Positions 34,896-44,704 of a stretch of 64,000 bases of DNA are shown piece after piece (positions within the stretch are counted from its first letter, which is position 1; each line of letters starts with the position of its first letter). Location: contig JACKDV010000007.1 in assembly GCA_020633315.1 (NCBI GenBank), forward strand, positions 62,001 through 126,000, in the 5' to 3' direction. The translations under genes were made by a program, and so were the position numbers. The notes under the pieces were generated by a model. The model was not told where the DNA came from. It saw only the letters and a list, made by a program, of their open reading frames with translations, and ran no database searches. The DNA comes from Myxococcales bacterium (lineage in GTDB: Bacteria; Myxococcota_A; Polyangia; Nannocystales; Nannocystaceae).

Positions 34896-34906
34896 CCACG
34901 CAGACC

Positions 34907-35917
<1,011 letters not shown>

Positions 35918-35918
35918 G

Positions 35919-36995
35919 GTGCTCGGCCTTGGCGCGGCGGCCCGGGCATGCGATGTCACGGGGGTGCCGGAGCCCGAGCCCAAGAGCGGTCGTCCCCGGC
36001 GTCGCGCTCGCTTCGATCTCGCGACCGAGCTGCCGGCCCTGCGGGCGGGCAATCGCTCGGCGCTGGGGCGGGCGATCACCCTGGTGGAGAGCCGCCGCGA
36101 GGAGGACCGGGCCGCGGCCGATGCCCTGCTCGCCACGCTGCTGCCCCACGCCGGCCGGGCGCTGCGGGTGGGCATCACCGGGATGCCGGGCGTGGGCAAG
36201 AGCACCCTCATCGAGGCGCTGGGCGGGCGGCTGACCGCGGCCGGGCACCGCGTGGCCGTGCTCGCCGTCGATCCCAGCTCGGCGCGCAGCGGCGGCAGCA
36301 TCCTCGGCGACAAGACCCGCATGCAGGAGCTGGCCCGCGATCCCGCCGCCTTCATCCGTCCCTCGCCCTCGGGAGGAGCGCTGGGCGGCGTGGCCCGCCG
36401 CACCCGCGAGACCATCGTGCTGGTGGAGGCCGCCGGCTACGACGTGGTGCTGGTGGAGACCGTAGGGGTGGGCCAGAGCGAGGTGATGGTGGCCGACATG
36501 GTCGACTTCTTCCTCGTACTCACCCTCGCCGGCGGAGGCGACGAGCTGCAGGGGATCAAGCGTGGGATCCTCGAGCTGGCCGACCTGCTGGTGGTGACCA
36601 AGGCCGACGGCGACAACCTGCAGGCGGCGCGCAGGGCCGAGGCCGAGTATGCCACCGCGCTCGAGCTGATGGCGCCCCGCAGCCCGGCCTGGCGCCCGCG
36701 GGTGCGGCTGTGCTCGGCGCTCACCGGCGATGGCCTCGACGCGCTGTGGCAGGCGGTGCTCGAGCATCGCGAGGCGCTGCAGGGCACGGGCGAGTGGGAC
36801 GAGCGACGCGGCGAGCAGCGGGTGCGGTGGCTGTGGCGGGCGATCGAGGACGGCCTGCGCGAGGCCCTGGCCGCCGACGCGCCGGCCCACCGAGCCCTGG
36901 CCGGGCTCGAGACCGCGGTGCGCCGCGGCGAGCTCGTGCCCGACGTGGCCGCCGATCGGGTGCTGGCCGCGTTCCTGCGGCGGGGCGGCACGTAG
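35919..36995 (+). CDS. meaB: Methylmalonyl-CoA mutase-associated GTPase MeaB (ArgK family)
   Basis: 358 residues from the GTG one base after the previous stop; a GTG at 35964 could also start it. G1 motif GMPGVGKST lies near residue 88, VDPSSARSGGSILGDKTRM near 115, VETVGVGQSE (G3 region) near 183, and VVTKADGD (G4) near 227. MeaB loads and protects the B12 cofactor of methylmalonyl-CoA mutase, in propionate and branched-chain catabolism. The mutase genes are not in this window, although acyl-CoA catabolic genes lie just to the right. It is separated from them by a hairpin. Confidence 0.94.
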   Translation: MLGLGAAARACDVTGVPEPEPKSGRPRRRARFDLATELPALRAGNRSALGRAITLVESRREEDRAAADALLATLLPHAGRALRVGITGMPGVGKSTLIEALGGRLTAAGHRVAVLAVDPSSARSGGSILGDKTRMQELARDPAAFIRPSPSGGALGGVARRTRETIVLVEAAGYDVVLVETVGVGQSEVMVADMVDFFLVLTLAGGGDELQGIKRGILELADLLVVTKADGDNLQAARRAEAEYATALELMAPRSPAWRPRVRLCSALTGDGLDALWQAVLEHREALQGTGEWDERRGEQRVRWLWRAIEDGLREALAADAPAHRALAGLETAVRRGELVPDVAADRVLAAFLRRGGT

Positions 36996-36998
36996 CCG

Positions 36999-37021
36999 CG
37001 GGCGCTGGCTCTCAGCGCCCG
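36999..37021. terminator. 9-bp hairpin between convergent meaB and acyl-CoA dehydrogenase
   Basis: CGGGCGCTG and CAGCGCCCG flank a 5-base loop (37008-37012). It includes the stop codon of the acyl-CoA dehydrogenase gene on the minus strand and lies 4 bases after the meaB stop. Suited to end transcription from both sides. Confidence 0.55.
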
Positions 37022-38193
37022 AACAGCGCGCGGGCGATCACCAGCTTCTGGATCTCCGAGGTGCCCTCGTAGATCCGCAGCGCCCGGACCTCGCGGTAGA
37101 GCCGCTCGGTGGCCTGCCCCACGGTGACCCCCAGCCCGCCCAGGCACTGCACGGCGCGGTCGACCACCCGCTGCGCGCTCTCGGTGGCGTAGAGCTTGGC
37201 CATCGCCGGCATGTCGGCGGTGGCCCGGCCCTCGTCGCGCGCTGCGGCGGCGCGGTAGACCAGCAGCTGCGCGGCGGTGTGATCGGTGACGACCTCGGCC
37301 AGCGCGAAGCGCAGGCCCTGCTGCTTGGCCAGCGGCTTGCCGAACTGCACCCGTCGCTGCAGGTGCGCCACCGCCTCGCTCAGCGCCCGATCGGCGAAGC
37401 CCAGCGCGGCCGCGCCCACCGTCACTCGGAACAGATCGAGGGTGCCCAGCGCGATGTGCAGGCCGTCGCCCTCCTTGCCCAGGCGGTGCGCCTCGGGGAC
37501 CTCCACCCCGCGCAGTCGCACGGTGCCGATGGGGTGGGGGGCGACCACCTGGATCCGCTCCACCTCGAGGCCCTCGGCGTCGCCGGGCACCCAGAAGGCC
37601 CCGTAGCGCGGCTTGCCCTCGGGGGTGTCCTTCGCCTCGCGGGCGAAGACCACGTAGCTGCTGGCCAGACCGGCGTTGGAGATGAAGCACTTCTCGCCGT
37701 GCAGGCGTACGCCGCCGTCGCCGTCCGGCTCGGCGCGGGTCTGCATGCCGCTCACGTCCGAGCCGGCCTCGGGCTCGGTGAGGGCGAAGGCACAGATCCG
37801 CTCGCCGGTGGTCACCGCGGGCAGCAGCTCTGCCTTCAGCTCGGGGCTCGCGGCCTGGGTGATCGGGTACGAGCCCAGCCCCTGCATCACGAATGCGGTG
37901 TCGAGCGCACCGCTGGCCCGGGCCAGCCACTGGCGGGCCACGCAGATCGGGGTGGCCAAGGGGCGCTCGAAGGCACCGCCGTGGGCGGCCGGGACCATCA
38001 GCGCGAGCAGCTCGGCCGCGGCCAGGCGACGCAGGTACTCCCGCGTCGCGCCGTGCTCGTCGCCCTCGTCCACCGGATCGTCGGCGAGCGCGGCCACGAA
38101 GGCCTCCAGGCGCCCCTCGAGCCTCGCCAGGCTCGCGTGGTCGCCTCCCACCACGCCCAGGTCGCGGCGCAGGATGTGTGGATCTTGCAGCAT
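37012..38193 (-). CDS. Acyl-CoA dehydrogenase
   Basis: 393 residues. FAD-binding and family motifs: FALTEPEAGSDVSGM (about 130-144), GEKCFISNAG, QFGKPLAKQQ and the C-terminal IYEGTSEIQK, which carries the catalytic Glu of the short/medium-chain and glutaryl-CoA type. It oxidises an acyl-CoA to its enoyl form and passes electrons to ETF. The ATG at 38193 is chosen; the open frame further upstream is antisense-like Arg/Ala filler. It is last in a four-gene operon after SDR, RidA and enoyl-CoA hydratase, an order seen near aromatic acyl-CoA pathways. Confidence 0.93.
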   Translation of the reverse strand: MLQDPHILRRDLGVVGGDHASLARLEGRLEAFVAALADDPVDEGDEHGATREYLRRLAAAELLALMVPAAHGGAFERPLATPICVARQWLARASGALDTAFVMQGLGSYPITQAASPELKAELLPAVTTGERICAFALTEPEAGSDVSGMQTRAEPDGDGGVRLHGEKCFISNAGLASSYVVFAREAKDTPEGKPRYGAFWVPGDAEGLEVERIQVVAPHPIGTVRLRGVEVPEAHRLGKEGDGLHIALGTLDLFRVTVGAAALGFADRALSEAVAHLQRRVQFGKPLAKQQGLRFALAEVVTDHTAAQLLVYRAAAARDEGRATADMPAMAKLYATESAQRVVDRAVQCLGGLGVTVGQATERLYREVRALRIYEGTSEIQKLVIARALFGR

Positions 38194-38204
38194 GGTCCGC
38201 GCTC

Positions 38205-39059
38205 CTACTTCCAGCGGGGGGCTCGCTTCTCCCGCCAGGCCGCGTTGGCCTCGCGGAAGTCGGGGTGCTCCATGCAGATCGCCTGGGCCTGGGCCTCGGC
38301 CTCGATCGCGGCGGCGAGGTCGAGGTCGAGCTCGCGGGCGAGCATGGTCTTGGTCATGCGCAGCGCGAAGTGGGGGCCGTCGGCCAGCGCCTTGGCCCGC
38401 GCGAGCGCGGCCTGGTCGACGGCGTCGGGGTCCTCGTCGTCCACCAGCGCGTTGGCCAGGCCGATCTGGGCGCAGCGATCGGCGTACACCCGCTCGCCGG
38501 TCATGAGGATCTCGGAGGCGTGCCCCAGCCCCACCACCCGCGGCAGCAGGTACGACGCGCCCATGTCGGCGCCGCTCAGCCCCACCTGCGGGAACAGGAA
38601 CGCGAAGAAGGCCTTGCGCCCCATCACCCGCAGGTCGCTGGCCAGGGCCATCACCGCGCCTGCGCCCGCGGCCACCCGCTTCACGCTGGCCACGATCGGC
38701 AGCTTGCACTCGCGCATCGACTGGATGAGCTCGCCGGTCATCCGGGTGAAGCGCAGCAGGCCCTCCATGTCGCGATCGAAGAGGTGCCCGATGATGTCCT
38801 CCACGTCGCCCCCGCTGCAGAAGGCCTTGCCCTCGCCACGCAGCACCAGGGCGCGCGCGCCCTCGCCCGAGGGATCGAGCGCGCGGCGATCGACCACCTG
38901 GAAGAAGTCGGTGAGCTCGCGATAGACCTCGAAGGTGAGGGCGTTGAAGCGATCGGGGCGATCGAGGGTGATCACGCCCACCCGCTCGCGCTCCTCGTAG
39001 CGAAAGCTGCGGGGCGCGGGCAGGGGCAGGGGACGCAGGTCGGGGGGGTGCTCCTTCAT
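38205..39059 (-). CDS. Enoyl-CoA hydratase/isomerase family protein
   Basis: 284 residues. Crotonase-fold motifs: GVITLDRPDRFNALT (28-42), GEGKAFCSGGD (75-85; oxyanion hole), VAAGAGAVMALASDLRV (about 129-145), and the second oxyanion and acid region FPQVGLSGADMGASYLLPR. The ligand of the CoA ADP is not obvious. It hydrates or isomerises an enoyl-CoA. It sits 11 bases before the acyl-CoA dehydrogenase start and 10 bases after the RidA stop. The Gly-Ala-Asp in place of the usual Glu suggests a ring-type or special substrate. Confidence 0.9.
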   Translation of the reverse strand: MKEHPPDLRPLPLPAPRSFRYEERERVGVITLDRPDRFNALTFEVYRELTDFFQVVDRRALDPSGEGARALVLRGEGKAFCSGGDVEDIIGHLFDRDMEGLLRFTRMTGELIQSMRECKLPIVASVKRVAAGAGAVMALASDLRVMGRKAFFAFLFPQVGLSGADMGASYLLPRVVGLGHASEILMTGERVYADRCAQIGLANALVDDEDPDAVDQAALARAKALADGPHFALRMTKTMLARELDLDLAAAIEAEAQAQAICMEHPDFREANAAWREKRAPRWK

Positions 39060-39069
39060 GGACGGCTCG

Positions 39070-39480
39070 CTACGAATCGTGGTCGGGGAGGACGGCCAGG
39101 CCCTGGATCTCCACCTGGGCGCCGTCCTCGAGCAGGTCGGCCACCTGCAGCAGGGCCATGGTGGGGAAGTGCTTGCCCATCACCTCGCGATAGATGCGGC
39201 CGAGCTCGGCCCCCGCCGCGATGTATCGGCGCTTGTCGGTGACGTAGATCGTCAGGGAGACGAGGTCCTGGGCGCTGCCGCCAGCGGCCTCGACCACGGC
39301 GACCACGTTGCGCAGGGCCTGCTCGAATTGCGGCAGGAACTCGGCGGAGACCAGGCGCTCCTGCGCGTCCCAGCCGATCATGCCGGCCACCGCGAGCAGC
39401 TGGCCGCGCGCGGCCATGCCGTTGGAGTAGCCGCGGGGGCGCTTCCACCCGTCGGGCTGGACGATGCGGGGCGGGCTCAT
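39070..39480 (-). CDS. RidA / YjgF / YER057c family protein
   Basis: 136 residues, normal for RidA. GYSNGMAARGQLLAVAGMIGWDAQ is the conserved N-terminal half (shortened); Asn and Gly residues of the substrate pocket are present, and VSLTIYVTDKRRY matches the family strand with the arginine. RidA enzymes deaminate reactive enamine/imine intermediates. The ATG at 39480 overlaps the stop of the upstream SDR gene by 4 bases (ATGA), so translation is coupled. In aminobenzoyl-CoA pathways a RidA paralogue removes an amino group, which fits this operon. Confidence 0.9.
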   Translation of the reverse strand: MSPPRIVQPDGWKRPRGYSNGMAARGQLLAVAGMIGWDAQERLVSAEFLPQFEQALRNVVAVVEAAGGSAQDLVSLTIYVTDKRRYIAAGAELGRIYREVMGKHFPTMALLQVADLLEDGAQVEIQGLAVLPDHDS

Positions 39481-40253
39481 AGCGTGGTCTCTCCTCCGTC
39501 GATGGCCAGGGCCTGGCCGGTGATCGAGGCCGCGGCCTCGCTGGCCAGGAAGCCCACCAGCGCCGCGACCTCGGTCGGCGCCACCAGGCGCCCCAGCGGC
39601 GAGAAGCGCTCGAGGCTCGCGCGCGCCTCGGTGGGGCTGCGCCCGGTCTTGTCGGCGATGTTGCGCACCGCGTCCGCGACGATGTCGGTGTCGGTGAAGC
39701 CGGGGCAGATCGCGTTGACGGTCACGCCCTTGTCGACCAGCTCGGCCGCGAGCGCGCGGGTCAGGCCCACCAGCCCCGCCTTGCTCGCCGAGTAGGCGGC
39801 GGTGTAGCGGTAGCCCTTGAGCCCGGCCGTGGAGGCGACGTTGACGATCCGCCCCCAGTTGCGCTTGGCCATCGCGGGGGCGAGCGCGCGCGCCAGCTCG
39901 AAGGGCGCGGTGAGGTTGAGCTCGAGGGTGCGGGCCCACAGCGCGTCGTCGGTGCGGTGCAGGGGCGCCGAGCCGGCGACGCCGGCGTTGTTGACGAGGA
40001 CCTGCACCGGCGGGTCCAGCTCGCCCAGCCGCGCCGCCAGCCGCTCGCGATCGCTGGCGTCGGTGAGGTCGGCGATGAGCGTGGTGACCGTGGCCGCGCG
40101 CCGGTAGGCTCGCTCCGTGGCCGCGGCCAGGGTCTCGGGGCGGCGCCCCACCAGCACGAGGTCGTAGTCCGGGGCGAGCACTCCCACGATCTCCAGGCCG
40201 ATGCCCCGGCTCGCGCCGGTCACCAGGGCCAGGGGTCGCTCGGGGCGGCTCAC
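39477..40253 (-). CDS. Short-chain dehydrogenase/reductase
   Basis: 258 residues, classical SDR. The cofactor motif TGASRGIG lies at residues 13-20; NNAGVAG at about 92-98, catalytic Ser in NVASTAG, and YSASK (about 154-158) gives the Tyr and Lys. The C-terminal ITGQALAIDGG is typical. GTG at 40253 starts it and is the first gene of the operon. It probably oxidises a 3-hydroxyacyl-CoA or ring alcohol. NAD versus NADP use is not clear: the Asp/Arg after beta-2 (LVGRRPE) favours NADP. Confidence 0.92.
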   Translation of the reverse strand: MSRPERPLALVTGASRGIGLEIVGVLAPDYDLVLVGRRPETLAAATERAYRRAATVTTLIADLTDASDRERLAARLGELDPPVQVLVNNAGVAGSAPLHRTDDALWARTLELNLTAPFELARALAPAMAKRNWGRIVNVASTAGLKGYRYTAAYSASKAGLVGLTRALAAELVDKGVTVNAICPGFTDTDIVADAVRNIADKTGRSPTEARASLERFSPLGRLVAPTEVAALVGFLASEAAASITGQALAIDGGETTL

Positions 40254-40314
40254 GACGGGCCTCCGCAGGGGGCGGCGGGGGAATCGACGACGGGCACGGA
40301 CGGAGGATACCGCC

Positions 40315-43300
40315 CTACTGCTCGGCGAGGCGGCCGGTCACGGGCGTGGCGCGTGAGAACAGTCCAATGTCGCGCAGGAGCACGCGCTCGCCCGGCCCTG
40401 CGTCGACCAAGCCCACGGTGATGCTCGCGACCGAGGAGCGCGGCTCGAGGCGCAGCGCCGGTGATTGCCACGAGCCCCTGCGCTGCTCGGGTGGATCGAT
40501 CGGCGGCAGGGCCTCGCCGTCCACCGCCACCATGATCCTCGCGTCGGGCCCGAGCTCGGTGCCGGTGAGGGTCACCACCAGATCGATCGGCGAGCGACCA
40601 CCGTCGGGGAGGCTCGCGGGGGCGAAGCGCAGCGGCGGGCCGGCGCCCACCACCATCGAGAGCCCCTCGATCTCGGGCTCTGGCACCAAGCCGGGGCGGC
40701 TGCGGGAGAGCCCGCGCCCCGACACCCACGCCACCGGGGTGACCGGGTGACCCAGCGAGCGCGCCGGGGCGAAGGTGACCGCGCTGGTCCGTGCGGTGGA
40801 GAGCATCGCGGCCTCGGGCCCCAAGAGCCGCAGCTCGGCCAGGCCGCCGTGGGGACAGCGGGCGTAGCGGGTGGCCTTGGCTGCGCCGCGGATCGTGAGC
40901 TCGTGTGGTCGCCGTCGCAGCAGGAACGGCCCCAGGGTGTCGCGATCCCTCGTGCCCGCGCGCGGGGCATCGATCACCAGGGCCTCGCCGTCCACCTCGA
41001 TCGCCCACGCATGGTTGCGGGCCGCGGTGCCGGGCAGGGCCACCAGCACCAGCGACACGGGGCCCGAGCCCGCGGCGCCTTCCTTCGGCAGGCGCAGCAC
41101 CAGCGGCTCGCGACCCAGGCATGGCTGATCCTCGCGGGGCTCGCCGCCGTGCGGCTCGAGCGAGCTCGGGCCCTGCACCTCCCACTGCCCCTGGCGAGCG
41201 CGGACGCGCCAGCGCTCCACCTCGGCCTCGCGCGCGGGATCCACCTCCACGCGCAGCAACGCCATGCGCAGCCCGTCGCGGGTGACCCTCACCGGCGGAC
41301 CGTCGCTGGTCGGGGTGAGGCGGTCGAGGAACATCTCCACCAGCTCGATGCGGCGCGCCACGAAGGGCGGCGGCAGCAGGTCGTCCAGCGCAGCCACGCG
41401 GGTCTGCGGGGGCTGGCCCGGATCGCGGGTGTGATCCTTGGTGGCCTCGTTGAGCAGCAGGAACACGGGGGGGGGCGGCTCGCCGCTCGCCTCGGGGCGG
41501 CCTACCAGCAGCTCGTGGAGGCTGGCGTAGGCGGCCTCGCGATCGCGGTAGGGCAGCACGGTGATCCCGTGGCGGAACGCGAGCGCCCCTCCCACTTGGT
41601 TGAAGGTGTGCCCGCTGTGCCAGCCTTCGCCGCCCGCGATCACGATCGAGCCCTCGGGGATCTGCGCGGCCAGGTGTGCCACCACGCGCTCGGCCCCCTC
41701 GAATTCGGGCAGGCGGGTGACCGGATGCAGCAGCAGCACGCTAGCCACCGCCCACAGCAGGCCGAGCCCGCCCACGCCGGTGATCGCCGTCGCGATGCGG
41801 CCGCGCCTTCGCTCGCCGCGACCGGCCAGCCACCCATGGATCGCGCGCAGCCCCTCCACCGCCAGCAGCAGCACCGCGGGCAGCAGCTCGGGCACGAGGT
41901 AGCGCCCGTAGTAGTAGAAGCCGAGCTGGGGCAGGTTGCGCTGGGCGTACAGCCCCACCGTGGCGGTGAGCAGCGCGGCGAGCCCCAGCTGCCATGCGCC
42001 CGCGGCCGAGGGCGTGGTGGGCCAGCGTCGCAGCGCTCGCCCCAGGCCGAGCGCGGCGAGGAGCAGCGGGATCGGCCCCACCAGGGGACCGACCGCATCG
42101 AGGCGACTGAACGGTCGCGCCGGAGGATCGCCGCGCTGCGCCAGGTAGAGGATCATCGCGCCCAGCAGCAGCGCCGCCAGCCCCCACGGCGCCGCCCGGA
42201 ACACCACGGGCAGCCACCGCGACTCGTGCCGGCGCAGCGGGCCCTGCTCGTCGAGCGCGAACCAGGCCGCGAGCCCGGCGACGGTCGCCACCACGAGCAT
42301 GGACGGAGTGAGGTGGACGCCGAGCGGGAGCTGGCGCAGCAGCTCGTCGTGCAGGTAGGGATAGGAGGTCGAGGCGTGGGCCAGCACCGCGGCGCCGAAC
42401 AGCGCGGCGTACAGCAGCCCGCTGCGTCGGGCCCGGGTCTCGGCCTGCGGCACCAGCCACTGCGCCGCCAGCAGCAGCGGCGCCGCGAGCCAGCCGTTGC
42501 CGCGCACCCAGGCCAGCGCGCCCAGCAGCAGCGCCGCCGCGTCGAGCTCCGCCGGCTCTCCATCACGCGCCCGCAGCACGGCAAGGGCGGCTCCCAGCAC
42601 CAGCACCGTGGCCGGCCCCTCGCTCAGCGTGGTGCGCTGCGTCCAGATCGCCAGGGGATGCACCGCCCACAGTCCCAGGGCCAGCCACGCCCAGGGTCCG
42701 CTCGGCCACAGCCGTCGGGCCAGGGCCCACATCGCGAGCAGGGCCAGCCCCGACCACAGCAGCGCGATCGCGGAGACCCGATCGGGACCGAGCACGAGCC
42801 CCGCCACTGCCATCAGCGTGGGGTGCAGGTGGAGGAACTGCGGGCGCACGTGGCCGCTGTCGAGATCGGCGAGGTAGAAGCCGGGGCGATACGAGGCCTC
42901 GTAGCGATCGCGTCGCCAGGGCTCGCCCCGGCGCGGGTACAGCCCGAGCAGATCGGCGGGCCCGGGGCGCGAGCGCGTCTCCTCGATCGCGGTGAGCACC
43001 GGATCGACGGCATCGAGGCTGGCCTCGCGCAGCGTGTGCTGGGCTCGCAGCGCATAGGTGCCCTGGTCGCGCCCCGCCAGGGCATAGTCGGCCACGGGCA
43101 GGCGCAGGGCGACGCCGCCGAGCACGATCGCCAGACCCACCAGCACCCGCCGGTCGAGCGGTCGCGTCGTCGCGGGTCGGGGTCTGCCCCACGGCCAGGC
43201 TGCGCCCGCGAGCAGGGCCACGACCACGCTCATCGACGACGCCGTGAAGGCGCCCACCAGGGCGAGGCCCACCGCGAGCAATCCGATCGCCACCAACCAG

Positions 43301-43413
43301 CTCGTGGTCGCGAGCACGATCGCGTCGAGCGAGATCCCACCGTGGCCTCGTCGCGCTCGCTCGAGCACGCTGCCGAGCGAGAGCACGAGCATCAGGGCCA
43401 CCACGGCGGGCAC
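40315..43413 (-). CDS. Large multi-pass membrane protein, GT-C-like (dolichyl-phosphate-mannosyltransferase type)
   Basis: 1032 residues from GTG 43413. About twelve hydrophobic segments occupy residues 1-560, and a long soluble beta-rich C-terminal domain (about 590-1032) follows. The first outer loop has YALAGRDQGTY (residues about 109-119), which resembles the acidic motif of GT39/PMT/ArnT-type transferases. HPLAIWTQRTTLSEGPA is also typical for such enzymes. These use polyprenyl-phosphate sugars to glycosylate proteins or lipids at the periplasmic face. The soluble domain looks like two carbohydrate-binding-like beta-sandwiches. No acceptor is suggested by neighbours. Confidence 0.6.
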   Translation of the reverse strand: MPAVVALMLVLSLGSVLERARRGHGGISLDAIVLATTSWLVAIGLLAVGLALVGAFTASSMSVVVALLAGAAWPWGRPRPATTRPLDRRVLVGLAIVLGGVALRLPVADYALAGRDQGTYALRAQHTLREASLDAVDPVLTAIEETRSRPGPADLLGLYPRRGEPWRRDRYEASYRPGFYLADLDSGHVRPQFLHLHPTLMAVAGLVLGPDRVSAIALLWSGLALLAMWALARRLWPSGPWAWLALGLWAVHPLAIWTQRTTLSEGPATVLVLGAALAVLRARDGEPAELDAAALLLGALAWVRGNGWLAAPLLLAAQWLVPQAETRARRSGLLYAALFGAAVLAHASTSYPYLHDELLRQLPLGVHLTPSMLVVATVAGLAAWFALDEQGPLRRHESRWLPVVFRAAPWGLAALLLGAMILYLAQRGDPPARPFSRLDAVGPLVGPIPLLLAALGLGRALRRWPTTPSAAGAWQLGLAALLTATVGLYAQRNLPQLGFYYYGRYLVPELLPAVLLLAVEGLRAIHGWLAGRGERRRGRIATAITGVGGLGLLWAVASVLLLHPVTRLPEFEGAERVVAHLAAQIPEGSIVIAGGEGWHSGHTFNQVGGALAFRHGITVLPYRDREAAYASLHELLVGRPEASGEPPPPVFLLLNEATKDHTRDPGQPPQTRVAALDDLLPPPFVARRIELVEMFLDRLTPTSDGPPVRVTRDGLRMALLRVEVDPAREAEVERWRVRARQGQWEVQGPSSLEPHGGEPREDQPCLGREPLVLRLPKEGAAGSGPVSLVLVALPGTAARNHAWAIEVDGEALVIDAPRAGTRDRDTLGPFLLRRRPHELTIRGAAKATRYARCPHGGLAELRLLGPEAAMLSTARTSAVTFAPARSLGHPVTPVAWVSGRGLSRSRPGLVPEPEIEGLSMVVGAGPPLRFAPASLPDGGRSPIDLVVTLTGTELGPDARIMVAVDGEALPPIDPPEQRRGSWQSPALRLEPRSSVASITVGLVDAGPGERVLLRDIGLFSRATPVTGRLAEQ

Positions 43414-43419
43414 CCGCGC

Positions 43420-43425
43420 AGCATA
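43420..43425 (-). promoter_or_regulatory. TATGCT, possible -10 element
   Basis: On the minus strand TATGCT ends 6 bases before the GTG at 43413, the same arrangement as at moaB. Confidence 0.35.
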
Positions 43426-43604
43426 CCGATCCGCTGCGCCGTCGCGAGGCCCGCGCCCGCGGCGATCGACGAGCTCACGCGAGCCGCATCACGCGGCGCC
43501 TTCGTCGGCCACCGCGAAGACTCGATCGCGCCCCTCGGTCGCGGCCAAAACACACGGGACGAGGGTGGCACCCCGCGACTTTCGTTGGCATGCTGCGCGC
43601 AGGC

Positions 43605-44513
43605 ATGGTCACGTTCAAGGACGGTCAGTGGGTCGACGACGACAAGGCCGTCGTCAGCGTGCGCTCCCGGGCGCTCAACTACGGCATGGGCTGCTTCGGG
43701 GGGATCCGCGGCTACCTGGCCGACGACGGCCACGAGGTCTTCGTGTTCCGCCTGCGCGCCCACGTGGAGCGCCTCGCCCACTCGGCCAAGATCCTCTACC
43801 TGCGCATGCCGGGGAGCATCGAGGAGACCTCTCGGATCCTGGTGGAGCTGCTGCGGCGCAACGAGGTCCACCAGGACATCTACGTGCGGCCCCTGCTGCT
43901 CCACAACTCCAACGCGCTCGCGCCGGTGCTCGACATCGAGAGCACCAGCTTCATCGCGTTCTGCATGCCGCTCAAGCGCTACATCGACAAGGACGCGATC
44001 CGGGTATGCGTGTCGTCGTGGCGCCGCGTCCGTGACAATGCCATCCCCTCGCGCACCAAGCCGACCGGCGCCTACCTCAACAGCGCGCTCGCCCGCCGCG
44101 AGGCCTTCGACAACGGCTTCGACGAGGCCATCTTCCTCACCGAGGACGGCAAGGTCTCCGAGGGCAGCGCCGAGCACATCTTCATCGTGCGCCGCGGCGT
44201 GCTGGTGAGCCCGCCGAGCACCGAGGACAACCTCGACGGCATCACCCGGCGCAGCATCATCGCCATGGCCACCGAGGACCTCGGGCTGCCCTTCGAGGAG
44301 CGCTCGATCGGCCGCTCCGAGCTCTACGTGGCCGACGAGATGTTCCTGTGCGGCACGGGGGCTCAGATCACCCCCGTGGCCAGCGTGGACCACCGAGAGA
44401 TCGGCGACACCACCATCGGGCCCATCACCGCCAGGCTCAAGCAGTACTTCGACGACGTGGTCCACGGTCGAGTGGAGCAGCGTAAGAAGTGGCTCACCCC
44501 CGTGTGGGGCTGA
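43605..44513 (+). CDS. ilvE: Branched-chain-amino-acid aminotransferase
   Basis: 302 residues, typical for IlvE. Motifs of fold-type IV PLP enzymes: SRALNYGMGCFGGIRGYL (near 25-42), SRTKPTGAYLNSALA with the Schiff-base lysine (about 148-162), EGSAEHIFIV (187-196), and GITRRSI for phosphate binding (about 217-223). It transfers amino groups between Leu/Ile/Val and 2-oxoglutarate. ATG at 43605 is preferred: a CATGCT hexamer ends 10 bases before it, and the ATG at 43590 lies inside that element. It stands alone between divergent and convergent neighbours. Confidence 0.92.
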   Translation: MVTFKDGQWVDDDKAVVSVRSRALNYGMGCFGGIRGYLADDGHEVFVFRLRAHVERLAHSAKILYLRMPGSIEETSRILVELLRRNEVHQDIYVRPLLLHNSNALAPVLDIESTSFIAFCMPLKRYIDKDAIRVCVSSWRRVRDNAIPSRTKPTGAYLNSALARREAFDNGFDEAIFLTEDGKVSEGSAEHIFIVRRGVLVSPPSTEDNLDGITRRSIIAMATEDLGLPFEERSIGRSELYVADEMFLCGTGAQITPVASVDHREIGDTTIGPITARLKQYFDDVVHGRVEQRKKWLTPVWG

Positions 44514-44658
44514 GCGGAGAGCGTGTCGTCATCCCACCCCGACGCGTCGCTCCCGCCGACGCGTCGGTCCCGGCCCCGGTCTGGCTCCCCCTCCGAGACG
44601 CTCGGCCACTCCCGTCTCCGGTGCGCCGCTCACCCCGGCACGGCGCGCCGGATCGTAG

Positions 44659-44697
44659 CCGCACGATCGGGCCGATCCTGGGAGCACGATCGTGCGG
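44659..44697. terminator. Perfect 11-bp inverted repeat between convergent genes
   Basis: CCGCACGATCG (44659-44669) pairs with its exact inverse at 44687-44697. The right arm also belongs to a self-complementary GCACGATCGTGC (44685-44696). A further 12-bp palindrome, CCGACGCGTCGG, lies at 44556-44567. Both are in the 190-base gap between ilvE and the response-regulator fusion, whose stops face each other, so a terminator role is likely. Confidence 0.5.
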
Positions 44698-44704
44698 GTG
44701 CTCG

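Noticed and set aside
40465..44208. 1247-residue plus-strand open frame
   Set aside because: Gln/Arg/His-rich translation opposite the GT-C-like membrane protein. The membrane protein has continuous TM pattern, so this is its shadow.
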